From NCBI GenBank assembly GCA_018136815.1, contig CM030940.1, positions 3,032,601 through 3,096,600 of the forward strand: a stretch of 64,000 nucleotides of DNA, given 5' to 3'. The position numbers and the translations under genes were made by a program. Below, piece by piece: positions 43,911 to 53,609 of this stretch. Below the pieces are notes generated by a model that worked only from the letters and a program-made list of their open reading frames with translations, did not search any database and was not told the DNA's origin. This stretch comes from Isochrysis galbana. Lineage: Eukaryota; Haptophyta; Isochrysidales; Isochrysidaceae. Every line of letters begins with the position of its first letter. Within the stretch, counting starts at the first letter, position 1.

Positions 43911-44934
43911 CCACTCTCGACTACAAGGAATTCCTTCATCTAGTAGTCGCATCGGACTTTCTGCCGAATGAAGAACTGGCCGGCTGTAGAGCTCAAGTTG
44001 CGTGATGCAGAATCAGCGCCAGCCGGAGCTGCGAAAGAACACGGACTTCCCAAGTATGCCAAATGCCAAACACCACGGAGAAACTCTGTTGCACTTTTGT
44101 CAACCTCTCTTCACGGCTTCCACGCTACTCCTTTGTTCACGGCTACTCCTTTTGTGCTCACGTGTGAGGCTGAAAATCTAACTGTATGCCGGCATCATCA
44201 AATTGCCCCATCTTGCACTCACGCAAAGCCGTTTCGAGAAGAAAGTTGGGCGGTCCTGCCTTTTCCGACGGCGGGGAGGAGAGGGCATTGTTGAAGTCTT
44301 TGCCTTTATCCTCCCCTCGATATGCTACGCTGTCTTGCAATTCGACGTTGGCAAGAATAGCGGTAGGGTTTATGATACGGAATCAACTGGGCGTGGTTGT
44401 CAGACGGGGCTATGTGTGCGAGCATGTGCAGGTGTGCAGCCTTACTCATGGCTCTGGGCACCAACACTCGCTTCAGCCTACCCCGAGGAGAGATCGCGGC
44501 GTTGCTGTAGCAACACACTGCGGATCTCCTGGTTGCTGAGTCGGCATCAGGATAATCGGCATCGTGTCACGGGCTACCACGGGTCACGGGCGTTTTCCAT
44601 CGATTTACTATGGTGCCTTCTTTTTCTTTTTAGTCAGTCCGCCACACGCCATGCACGACAGCTAGTACCGACAGCGAGAGAGCCCGTTGGCAGGGTGGTG
44701 AAACAGGGCCTTTCAACTACTAATATGTTGACCCTTATCCAAAGCCCACAACTACAACAAAACTCCCAGGGGGGCCAACTGCCGCCACGAAAATCTTCGC
44801 CAGAAGCCAGAAGTAATGGTGCGTGTTGCGGGTAAAGGGGGGGCCTTGTACACTTCCTCCTCGTATGTTCCGTTTTTAGGAAAAAAAACGCGACTCCCTC
44901 TCCGTCGCCGCGCCCCGGTTCAATTCTCCCCCGC
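43911..44934. other. Intergenic DNA
   Basis: No supported gene. A short minus-strand frame at 44340-44158 (NNALSSPPSEKAGPPNFLLE) could be a terminal exon but has no family match. Confidence 0.35.
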
Positions 44935-45120
44935 AACTAACTTTATAGTTGGTCGACATGGATGGAGCGCGCCGCCGCTCCCCACCTCTCCTTTGGGCAC
45001 CCCACCGCGGGCGCCCCCCCAGAACCCATGGAGCTGCGTCGCAGGCAAAGTGGCAAAGCGACCGCGTCCGCCCGCAGAGGCCGAGCAGGTGACCGCGACC
45101 CCGGTCGCGCCGCACGGCAA
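44935..45120 (+). mobile_element. LINE 5'-end fragment
   Basis: The 5' terminus AACTAACTTTATAGTT is followed by ATG 44958/44962 and an ORF1 start (MERAAAPHLSFGHPTAGAPP) close to that at 33373. Homology stops near 45118. Only the 5' end is present, which is unusual for LINE debris. Confidence 0.75.
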
Positions 45121-45299
45121 CAAATATATTTCGGGAGATCTTTAACGTCAAAAAACGTCAGGTAAATCGGACCCCTTCGTTCAGGCTGACATCTGACATC
45201 GCCACGAAGGTGTCGTTCCGTCAAATGTGGGACATGAGTCGAATTGAGCGATCGAATGTCCACAGTTGTACATAGCGTTATTTTAAAATTAAATGTAGA

Positions 45300-45641
45300 C
45301 TAGCGTAACATTCCCTGCTTCCCGCGACGCGTGTCCCCCCGGAGGGCGCCGTGTCGGCGCTTTTCGATTGTGATTACTTATAACTATGGGCACGGCGCGA
45401 TGTGCATCGGCCACCCCGCGGGGGCGCCGTGCGTGTGCATAGAAACTTTTTCCCCTAAGGCCCACATTAACGTAAAGTAGTCGTATACGAGATGTTTCGC
45501 TGCGCAGCACGTGTGATTACTTGCAATCATTGTGCACGCCGTGCGTATGCGCATCGGCTTCCCCCCCCCCCTCGCGAGGGCGCCGTGCGTGCGCATAGAA
45601 ACTTTTTCCCCTAAGACCCACAGTAACGTAAAGTAGCCATA
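45300..45641 (+). repeat. Imperfect tandem repeat, unit about 150 bp
   Basis: Two full units and a partial one share TGTGATTACTT, GGGCGCCGTGCGTG, GCATAGAAACTTTTTCCCC and CGTAAAGTAG. No coding potential is evident. Confidence 0.8.
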
Positions 45642-45984
45642 TGCTCATCCAGAAAGCACCCCCCCACTCTTGTCCAATCTTCAACCAACTTCAATTCATC
45701 GTCGCAGCAGTCGAATGCCAGCCAGATGTGCGCTTCCACTCAAGTAGCCTCCCGCTGCTCATGGAAGCTATTCTGATGGTCATGCTTTCAAATATACTCG
45801 GCAACTGCCCCCCATCGTCTCGCTTGCGCCCCATGTGGCATTGGACTGGGCAATCTTCGAAAGTGAACATTTTGAGCGTCGGCCTTCTTGAACAGGAGAG
45901 CATTGCAAGCCTCTTCCGACAGCTGGGCGTAGACCTCGTCGAAGGGTGAGGGACTGAAGTGCGCGGCGCGCGCAAAGGTAACAT
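45642..45984 (-). other. Protein-like stretch of unknown origin
   Basis: Minus-strand reading gives FDEVYAQLSEEACNALLFKK and then, in a neighbouring frame, SIFESMTIRIASMSSGR. It may be the remains of a gene or an old element. No family was recognised. Confidence 0.25.
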
Positions 45985-46027
45985 AGAGACGTACTTCTCT
46001 TTAAAAACTATTGTTATAGTTTTAGCG

Positions 46028-47680
46028 ATGGAGCGCGCGCCGACCGCTCCCACCTCCCAGCCCCCCGCCGCCACGACGCCCCACCGGGGCCGCCCCAAAC
46101 CGCCGGAGCCAAAGCGCTCGCAGGCCTCTGCCCCACCAGACACCGACGTCGACATGGCTCCGCCACCCTCGCCTCCTCACCAGCCCCAGAAGCAGGGAAC
46201 AGGCCGTGCCCTGTTCCCTGCAGAGAAACAGAGCCAGCAACTGGCTCAGCCGCCCAGCTCCACCGTCTCGCCACCCAATCAAGGACTCCCCATGGTGGGT
46301 GGCAGCATTGCTGCCTCCCCCATGGTGGTAACTCCTACCAGCAGTGCACCCCTCGGGGGCGGGCACTTGACACAACAATCACTCCTTGGAGCTTTTGCTC
46401 CCACCAACCAACAAACAACTCATGCGCCCAAGTCGTATGCAGAAGCCACGCATGGGAGCAAACTGAAGGAGCCAGCCCAACAAGCTCTGAAGCAGCCAGC
46501 CCAACAACAACCCCAACAGCTGTCGCGCAAGCGGGCCGACCCACAGTCGGATCCCAAAGGGACTCCCACCAACACCACCCAACTCGCTCCCCCTCCAATG
46601 GATGAAGAAGAGGAACCCGAAGACACACCCTTTTTCATTCAGCTAGCGCAACTAGCTGAAGACAAAAAGGACATTAAAAGTGAGGATGTAGCCACGTTCA
46701 TGAAGTTTCTTCTCTCTAGGCTAGAGGGCCTAGATGCCACGCCAGATGGGATGGACAAGGGCCGAAAGGGCCCATGGATTTTCTACGTCGATGACGATGC
46801 TCACGACCAATTCAAGGCCGCTTATGGCGACAAACTTCAAACGGTACTCTCGGGAGTCCCGCATGAGTTTGGAGTCACCTATGGCACGATAGCCGACTCA
46901 GCTCCCCGCAAATCTAGCGCTATCAGGTCCTCTCTCAAAGAGGTCGCCACCTACATCGTGTTTCGCATTTTCGATCCGATTAAGGCATACAAAACTAAAA
47001 CTAGGCATCTGGCTAGTGCATTGGAGCGTGAAGGCTTCCATGTCCTTAGGGGCAATCAACAGCGAGTCAAGACCACGCTCGAAGGGATCACTAAGGTGGA
47101 AGCCGGTAAACGTCCAATTTGGCACTTCTACGTATACACAGACACCACCGCCCTGGGCCATCGCTTTCCCCGAACCTTCCACGTGACCCTCGATGACGGG
47201 GAAAACTTCAACTTGGACTACGCGGTCCGCTCATCGGTGGAATGCGTAACACCGGACGGCGACATTGCCATACACGGCGCCCCGGGCGGGTGCAAAGGAT
47301 ACGATAAGCCCTGGGCTATCTCATATCTACGCAAAAACCAAGTCAGCTTTCGCCAGTGCACGTGCGAACAAGACAAGGCGAAAGCGGAGCAGCGCAAACG
47401 CCAACGCGAAGTAAGCAACGCCATGGACTACAGGGCTCTAATGGGTCTTGGAGCGGCGGCACCGTGCCGTCGATTCATGGCAGGCGAATGCAAAAATAAT
47501 CGCATGAAGGGGCGACAAATCGTCCAATGCTCTTCCAGCCATGACATCCCCGGATGTTGGGTAAAGGACCCCGCCACGGGTAAACAAAATTGTATGGTCA
47601 AGTGCAATCTGAAACCAAATAAGGCCTATCCAGGGTACTGCGTGAACGGAGTAAGTTGCCTGTACCGTCATGGTGAATAA
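46028..47680 (+). CDS. LINE ORF1 protein (550 aa) with C-terminal Cys-rich motif
   Basis: It starts MERAPTAPTSQPPAATTPHR and has a long Gln/Pro-rich disordered N-terminus with basic PKPPEPKRS, as in nuclear signals. Residues about 225-295 hold the module also found in the other copies (FLLSRLEGLDATPD, GPWIFYVDDDAHDQF). A second module near 375-455 has RPIWHFYVYTDTTALGHRFP and HGAPGGCKG. The C-terminus has CRRFMAGECKN, CSSSHDIPGC and CLYRH, a likely zinc-binding nucleic-acid motif. LINE ORF1 proteins coat the element RNA. This one is the most complete here. No RRM or coiled coil was recognised. Confidence 0.85.
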   Translation: MERAPTAPTSQPPAATTPHRGRPKPPEPKRSQASAPPDTDVDMAPPPSPPHQPQKQGTGRALFPAEKQSQQLAQPPSSTVSPPNQGLPMVGGSIAASPMVVTPTSSAPLGGGHLTQQSLLGAFAPTNQQTTHAPKSYAEATHGSKLKEPAQQALKQPAQQQPQQLSRKRADPQSDPKGTPTNTTQLAPPPMDEEEEPEDTPFFIQLAQLAEDKKDIKSEDVATFMKFLLSRLEGLDATPDGMDKGRKGPWIFYVDDDAHDQFKAAYGDKLQTVLSGVPHEFGVTYGTIADSAPRKSSAIRSSLKEVATYIVFRIFDPIKAYKTKTRHLASALEREGFHVLRGNQQRVKTTLEGITKVEAGKRPIWHFYVYTDTTALGHRFPRTFHVTLDDGENFNLDYAVRSSVECVTPDGDIAIHGAPGGCKGYDKPWAISYLRKNQVSFRQCTCEQDKAKAEQRKRQREVSNAMDYRALMGLGAAAPCRRFMAGECKNNRMKGRQIVQCSSSHDIPGCWVKDPATGKQNCMVKCNLKPNKAYPGYCVNGVSCLYRHGE

Positions 47681-47765
47681 TAGTGATCTTAAGATTGCGA
47701 CATACAATTTGAATGGAGCAAAACATAAATTAGCATCTACTCTAGCGCAAGCGAGATTAGACTAG
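47670..47765 (+). pseudogene. LINE ORF2 N-terminus (APE endonuclease start)
   Basis: ATG 47670 overlaps the end of ORF1 by 11 bases in another frame. It encodes LKIATYNLNGAKHKLASTLA, the first strand of an APE-type endonuclease with its Asn in YNLNG, and then stops at the deletion point. Confidence 0.75.
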
Positions 47766-48846
47766 ATCAAGACTAGTAGATACCACATCTGACTATACGG
47801 ACCTTCTTAGAAAACAAGCGAAGCCCCCGCCTCCTCCTCCGGAGGAGCAAGAGTTAGTCCCTCAAGAAGATCCGGACGCGCATGATCTAGGTGAAATTCT
47901 AGTGGACAAAGACCATAACTTCTATCTGCGCCGAAAAGGCGATCACCACAAAGTCCAACTTAATGTTATGGGGGAGCCCCACATCCACGAGCGGATCAGC
48001 CCGCAACTATTGCCCGATGAGCTATTCACCCCACTGAAGTGGGGACGAGCGTACGACGGCCCGGCGGAAACAGCGTATCCGATACCTCAAGAGTACACGC
48101 TAAAAGGCACGCAAACTACGCTAGAGGATGTGAGTGTCAGGGTCTTGACTAAAGCGTTCCTCGCTTTGAGGAAAACCAAAGCACAAAAATCCACACTAAG
48201 ATGGGAGAAAAGGTTACCGGTCCTCTCGGGGAAGTGGAAACAAGTATCGCAACTGTACAAATATAATTTTTTAACACCTAGGGACTCCTATCTGCATTTT
48301 AAACATATTCTACATAGGAGAATAGCTACGGCGAACCGTTTTGCCGACGATCCGACATGCCGCTTTTGTGGCATAGCCCCCGAGAGTTCCACTCACTTGG
48401 CCTCATGTATCGCGACGGAGCCTGTCTTTGAATTCATAGAAGGACTTTTAGGGATTTGCCTTAAGCCGGGATCCGAAATACCCCAACGTCTTTTCTGCTA
48501 TCAGGTGGACAGACCGCACCCCTCCTCAGGATACTTAGGTATCTTGGCGTGGAGGTATATTCTAACCGACTTCTATAACATTCAGTATGGCAACGCGGAC
48601 GGCAGGTCCGTCAGGTCGATCTTAAGAGCGATCCTCACGAGATATCACCTGTTAGTAACGGCGAAAGTCGGTTTCTTTCAGAGGCTAAAAAAACAACGGG
48701 AGAATATGGGGTTACACGCCCCGAGCAACAAACACATTAAGAGAATGATAAGCCCGCTGTACACGGTGGACAAGGATTTCAACATAGGAACGTCGGAGGA
48801 CCTCTTGCAAGCGGCAAGGGGGCTAGACCTACGACACATCACCTAA
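47761..48846 (+). pseudogene. LINE ORF2 C-terminal domain
   Basis: Open for about 360 codons with no upstream start of its own. It holds FLALRKTKAQKSTLRWEKRL, the LINE zinc knuckle CRFCGIAPESSTHLASC, then ILAWRYILTDFYNIQYG and ISPLYTVDKDFNI. The homologous region of the copies ending at 35469 and near 40310 aligns at AWRYI-DFY. The reverse-transcriptase core is absent. Confidence 0.85.
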
Positions 48847-49165
48847 AGCAGCTAAATCTCTGGGTAGGAATCACAGCAGTTACCAAAAAAAGGAATCTAA
48901 ATTATTTAAGGGAGAATAACCAAAGCTAACACCGAAAGCAAAGGACGAGCCACAGTCTCCCGCCCCCTTCTCTCCAACTCCTGGCCGAAGCAGCGCGCGC
49001 GGCCTCCCCGGAACCAGCTTCTCCGCCAACGAGGGAACTGGAGAAGGGGGAGGGGGTTGTTAGGGGTTAAGGTTGGGTAGTAGGGAGGTACACAAGCACA
49101 CTGCCTCACGCCGCACACGTAGCGGGTTTTTTTAAGAAGATTTTTTTTTTAGAGACGTACTTCTC

Positions 49166-50910
49166 GTTCGCCTTTCGCAAGCAAGCTGGACGTGTGCCAA
49201 GCTGGAGTTGACTGGTTGTCGAAAACTGGAGTTGACTGGTTGTAATTGTACTAATAGATCAAAAAGAAAACAAATCACCTCAATAACATGAGAACTAATT
49301 GTAACAATATACCAAAAAGAAAACAAATAACCTTGCAATAATAATAGTGGGCCTTGTAATTGTACAGACTGAAAAGAAAACAAATAACCTGGCCCTCTTT
49401 TGACGGAACGCGACTTGAGCAACATCGTCATGAACAGCGCGTCCGCGCACCGGCGGGAGCCTTCCTCGTGTAGGCTGATGGTGATTGAACGCTTTTCTAT
49501 GCTGTGCGGCACGGGCACAATGTACGCGAACACCCACCACGTGCAGATCGAGTATTTCTTTCTCCATGGAGCAGCAAAAGATGGTGGCGCGCTGGGTGCA
49601 GCGTGCAGAGCTGCAAACGAGAACATCTCAACATCGAGGGAAAGCGCCGCGTCGAGCGCCTCCAATTTACCTTCCACTTCCACCCTTTCGAGCACTGCGA
49701 TGAGGGAAAGGTGCGCGCCATCGACCATCGACATCATCCTCCGGCGAGCCTGCGCATCCAATCTATGGTCGGAATGAGAATGGCACCAAAGCTCGATAAA
49801 GCTCGGTCGGGCCTTATTTATGGAAAGCTAGTTATCTATTTATGGTACGTTCCCGTCCCGACTGTATGACAATACCTTCTTGTGCTACTCATCACACTTC
49901 ATACTCTATGAGACTGTATGATAACTCTCTCCTCTCTTGCAATGACAACTTGCGGCGCCGCTGCGCCTCTGCGCCTCTGCTCGCCTCTCGAACTCGGGCC
50001 ACGGGCCACGGCTCTCGACTCTCGGCTTGCGCCTGCAGCGCGCGGACGCGCGGAGGCCTGGAGCCCGGGGGCCGAGCGCTGCGCGCCCGAAAAGCTTGAT
50101 CATAGATGGCTTGCCACATCAGACATCAGCAAAGCTTGCCATCTAGATTGAGATTGTTGGCTTCAGCAAAGCTTGCAACAATAGATGCCATCTTTCTGTA
50201 AGGGGTTAAGGGGTAGGGGTAGGGGGTGCATTTGCATTGGATGGAGATGGCATGCAGTCTTAGGTAGAGTGTTCTTATGTCTATGTCTTGGTACTCTTTC
50301 TATGTAGGCATACCTACTCAATCCCACGCCGCTTGCTCTCTCTGTATACGGTGACGCTCGCTCTAGAAGCCCAATCGCCGGCACCTGCAGATAGCGCACT
50401 GATGTCTGATGTGCGCAAACGCAAACGCCTGCCCAGGGTCGGCCGTCACACGCCATGCCCATACCCATGGGTGGTGGGCGGTAGCCGCCAGGCATGCTTA
50501 CCCTGGGCCCAACCATAGCTTTTTTGTATGGGTTGCACTTGAAATATGGGATCGACTTTGGGACCTTGAAGAACAAAATGACAGGGATTGAGGGGTGCCC
50601 GATATTGACAGTCCGTACTCCGTACAGGCCCCGGCACGTGTTGCGTCTACGTCACAACCCTCTTGCATGCCGCCCAACCCTTTTGATGCAGGCCTTGCTA
50701 GTACATGTGGGCTGAGCACAATGCCTGACTCAGGGCCCTAAAGCATCAAGGGGCCAAAATACTGAGGGCGAGAACAATTATGCTAGGAATTGGCTAGGTA
50801 CGGAGTAGAGACTCCACCCCCACCCCTCCGCGAGGTTTTTCGTGTAGTAGTAGGTAGAGAGTTCGTCAAACCCGTGCTCCCCCCCCCCCCCCGAGGCGAA
50901 CTCGCGCTAT

Positions 50911-50914
<4 letters not shown>
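49166..50914. other. Intergenic DNA with repeat scraps
   Basis: At 49240-49390 a GAAAACAAATAACCT-type motif repeats three times. At 49400-49500 lie single minisatellite units in reverse. Nothing gene-like was recognised. A C-run lies at 50881-50892. Confidence 0.35.

Positions 50915-50986
<72 letters not shown>
50915..50986 (+). repeat. (AC)36 microsatellite
   Basis: 36 uninterrupted AC units. The ETF alpha gene starts about 470 bp to the right. Confidence 0.98.
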
Positions 50987-50990
<4 letters not shown>

Positions 50991-51459
50991 CTCTGGGGCT
51001 CCCCTGCTACGTTCCTCCTACTATTCTAACCTTCTCGTCTCTCTTCGGCTTCTACTCTCCGCTCGCTCCGCTCGCTCTTCTCCTCGCCTCATCATGATGA
51101 AGCGCTCTGCATGCCCTATATTTACTTTAGAGTAGTATCTGGAGTGTTCGCCCAAGCTGCTTCCCTCCTCTTTTTCTCTCTCTTCGCCCTCCTAGAGCCC
51201 TCCTCTCGTCCCCCCTCTCTCTCTTCCTTTCTCACTGAGTACTCCTACACGACACACACACCCGCTCTATCCCCTCGCCCCGTCTTCACTTCTCTTTGTC
51301 TCACAATCTCTCTGGAGAAGAGACGAGTGGTTTATCTTTTCCTCAACCGCCCTGGGCCCTCGCCACCCCCCCCCTTTCCTCTCCACTCTCCGCGGCCTGC
51401 GCTCCCCTAATCACCCACCGCCCTCCCCTTCCCTCTCCCTCTCCTCCCTCCCTCTCGAG

Positions 51460-52612
51460 ATGCAGCACGCCCTGCGCCGCGCGGTGTCAAGTGGCACCGG
51501 CCGTCGCCTCGCCTCAACCCTCATCGTCGCCGAACACGACGGCGCCAAGCTCGCAGAGTCCACGCTCGCTGCGATCTCCGCCTGCGGACCCATGAAGCCC
51601 ATCACGCTCCTCCTGGGGGGCTCAGCTTGCAAGCCAGCAGCCGAGGCGGCGGCCAAGGCGGCTGGAGTCGACGCTGTAGCTTACGTTGATAACCCAGCGC
51701 TTGACCACGGTGTCGCAGAGGAGTGGGCACCCCTCGTGGTTGAGCTCGCCAAGAAGGGTGGACACACGCACATCGCAGGTGATAGAGAGAGAATCAGAGA
51801 GAAGGAGAGGGAGAGGGAGAGATTGATCGCCCCAGCCCGCAGCGCTCGAGTGCTTCACGTGCCTGCTGCTTTCTGTCCGCCTCATTGATGGCCCGGCTCG
51901 CACGCCGCACGCCGATCACCTCAGCTGCACGCGTCCGTAATCAGGTGCTGCATCTTCCTTCTCCAAGGGGCTTTTCCCTCGCGTTGCAGCGATGCTCGAC
52001 GTCGCACAGGTCTCGGATGTGCTTGCCGTCGAATCGGAGGACACTTTTGTCCGCCCGATTTACGCGGGCAATGCACTCGCCACCGTCAAGTCGGAGGACC
52101 CTATCAAGGTGCTCACTGTTCGCCCCACATCCTTCGAGAAGGCTGCCGCGCATGGCGGCTCTGCCTCGGTCGCACCAGCAGGCGTCGACGTGAACCCCGT
52201 GGGAAAGTCGGAGTGGCTAAGTGAGGAGGTTGCGCAGAGTGACCGTCCTGAGCTTGCCTCCGCCAAGACGGTTGTCTCCGGCGGTCGTGGACTCAAGTCG
52301 AGCGAGAACTTCGGCATGCTTGACTCGCTTGCTCTAAAGCTCAATGCCGCTGTCGGCGCGTCCCGCGCCGCTGTCGATTCAGGGATGTGCCCCAACGACA
52401 TGCAAGTGGGCCAGACCGGCAAGGTCGTGGCCCCAGACCTGTACATCGCCATCGGAATCTCGGGCGCCATCCAACATCTTGCTGGCATGAAGGACTCGAA
52501 GACGATTGTTGCCATCAACAAGGATCCGGAGGCGCCAATTTTCCAAGTTGCTGACTATGGTCTCGTAGACGACCTCTTCAAGGTTGTGCCCGAGATGGAG
52601 AAGTCTCTCTGA
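51460..52612 (+). CDS. ETFA: Electron transfer flavoprotein subunit alpha (2 exons)
   Basis: Exon 1 is 51460-51778 and exon 2 is 51945-52612, spliced GCAG/GTGATA...ATCAG/GTGCTG to read [20 protein letters not shown], giving 328 residues against 333 in human. The leader [19 protein letters not shown] is mitochondrial in type. The FAD domain is intact: [60 protein letters not shown] and [19 protein letters not shown] takes electrons from acyl-CoA dehydrogenases, such as the one at 30913, to ETF:ubiquinone oxidoreductase. A CT-rich leader spans 51160-51455. The beta subunit is not in the window. Confidence 0.96.
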
Positions 52613-52924
52613 GAGGGCAAACCGTCTATTCCTCGGTACAGCCAATGAGGAGCGTCTGTGGGCCTTATAAACGTCGCCGTGAGTGGGGGGTGGAGTGCAC
52701 ATGGTCGACCGCACTCCTTGACCCTCGATGCACACGAGTTGAACGCACTTTTAGACAAAGTCAAGTGTTGATGCGTTCACACGTGGTACTGAAAAGAGTG
52801 TGGAGAAGAATGAATGAGAGAGATGTGAGAGTGTCTTCGCAATATCGTTGTCCGTCGCGTGTCGCGTCCAACCCACTTCTCGTTCGGCTCTCATCCGGTA
52901 GCGGTCGGGCGTGAAGATTCTAGC

Positions 52925-53230
52925 TTGTAAAAAAAATCTGACATCTGAAGATTCTGGGCGAACACCTACTAATTCTAAGTATCCCTACCTCTCGACCGGC
53001 GTCACCCTTATCTACCATCTCTCCAAACCTACTTTTATAAGTGGGGGTCAATGGGGGCCTCGCGCCCCCCTCACTGCATCGCGGACACCCTCTCCTGGGT
53101 GGGCCCGCACAAGCCCAACCCCAGCCCCTGCCTTTTGGCAGGGGCTGGGCACTCAACAACTTGACCCAGACCCTTAGTGGGCGCGGGTCGAGACTCGCAC
53201 TCCCACGCCCGCGATGGGCCTGCCCTCGAG
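52925..53230 (-). mobile_element. Hairpin-bearing retroposon with GAATCTTCAGA tail
   Basis: On the minus strand: GGGTCTGGGTCAA, a hairpin (53149-53120, 13 bp stem, four-base loop), GGCCCCCATTGACCCC, then TAGTAGGTGTTCGCCCAGAATCTTCAGATG and a T-run. It links the hairpin family to the LINE 3' end family, so both may be parts of one element. Confidence 0.7.
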
Positions 53231-53609
53231 CTGACCTCCCCCCCATCCCTGGTCGCCTGGCAGACAGAGGCCTCTAGGAGGTTCCCATGGCCAGCGAGGC
53301 AAGCGTGGGAGAGGTGGGGGGCCCACGTCGCCTCGACGACCCCCACCACCGACGCGGATCCGCCCGCGCACGCAGACATCGCCCCCGCCGCGTCCGCCGC
53401 GTCCTCCTCTCGCCCCCCCCGGCCTCCCTCGTGCGCCCCTTGCTTCATTTGCGGAAAGCCCTCGTGTTCCTCTCGCGCACCTGCCGCCCCCTTCGCTGCC
53501 CTTCATGCGGAGACAAGTTCTGCGTTTGCGTGGGCGCCCGCCCAGCCATCCCGTGTGTCGTCCGTGCCCGCACGCCGCCCGACCCTCACAAGCTCACTAA
53601 CGCCCTCGT
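53231..53609. other. GC-rich stretch, unassigned
   Basis: Open in more than one plus frame, with Cys-rich readings (CPSCGDKFCVC), but no family match. It lies between a retroposon and the Ty3/gypsy copy and may be repeat DNA. Confidence 0.3.

Larger units (their letters stand above)
46000..49150 (+). mobile_element. LINE with 15 bp target-site duplication, ORF2 mostly deleted
   Basis: AGAGACGTACTTCTC flanks it exactly at 45985-45999 and 49151-49165. After TTTAAA the 5' terminus AACTATTGTTATAGTT leads to ORF1 at 46028. It has a complete ORF1, the first 31 codons of ORF2, a large deletion, then the ORF2 C-terminal domain and a 3' UTR of about 300 bp ending in two T-runs (seven T, AAGAAGA, ten T). 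Perfect duplications and an intact ORF1 suggest a young insertion that was mobilised by another copy. Confidence 0.95.

Noticed and set aside
45691-46155. 154-codon minus-strand frame spanning the LINE start
   Set aside because: Its first part is antisense LINE DNA, so it is not one gene. Only the part left of 45985 might be coding.
50783-51029. Open frame across the (AC) microsatellite
   Set aside because: Simple repeat stays open by composition.
30913-52612. ACAD and ETF alpha as an operon-like cluster
   Set aside because: They are about 19 kb apart with other genes and many insertions between; the link is functional only.
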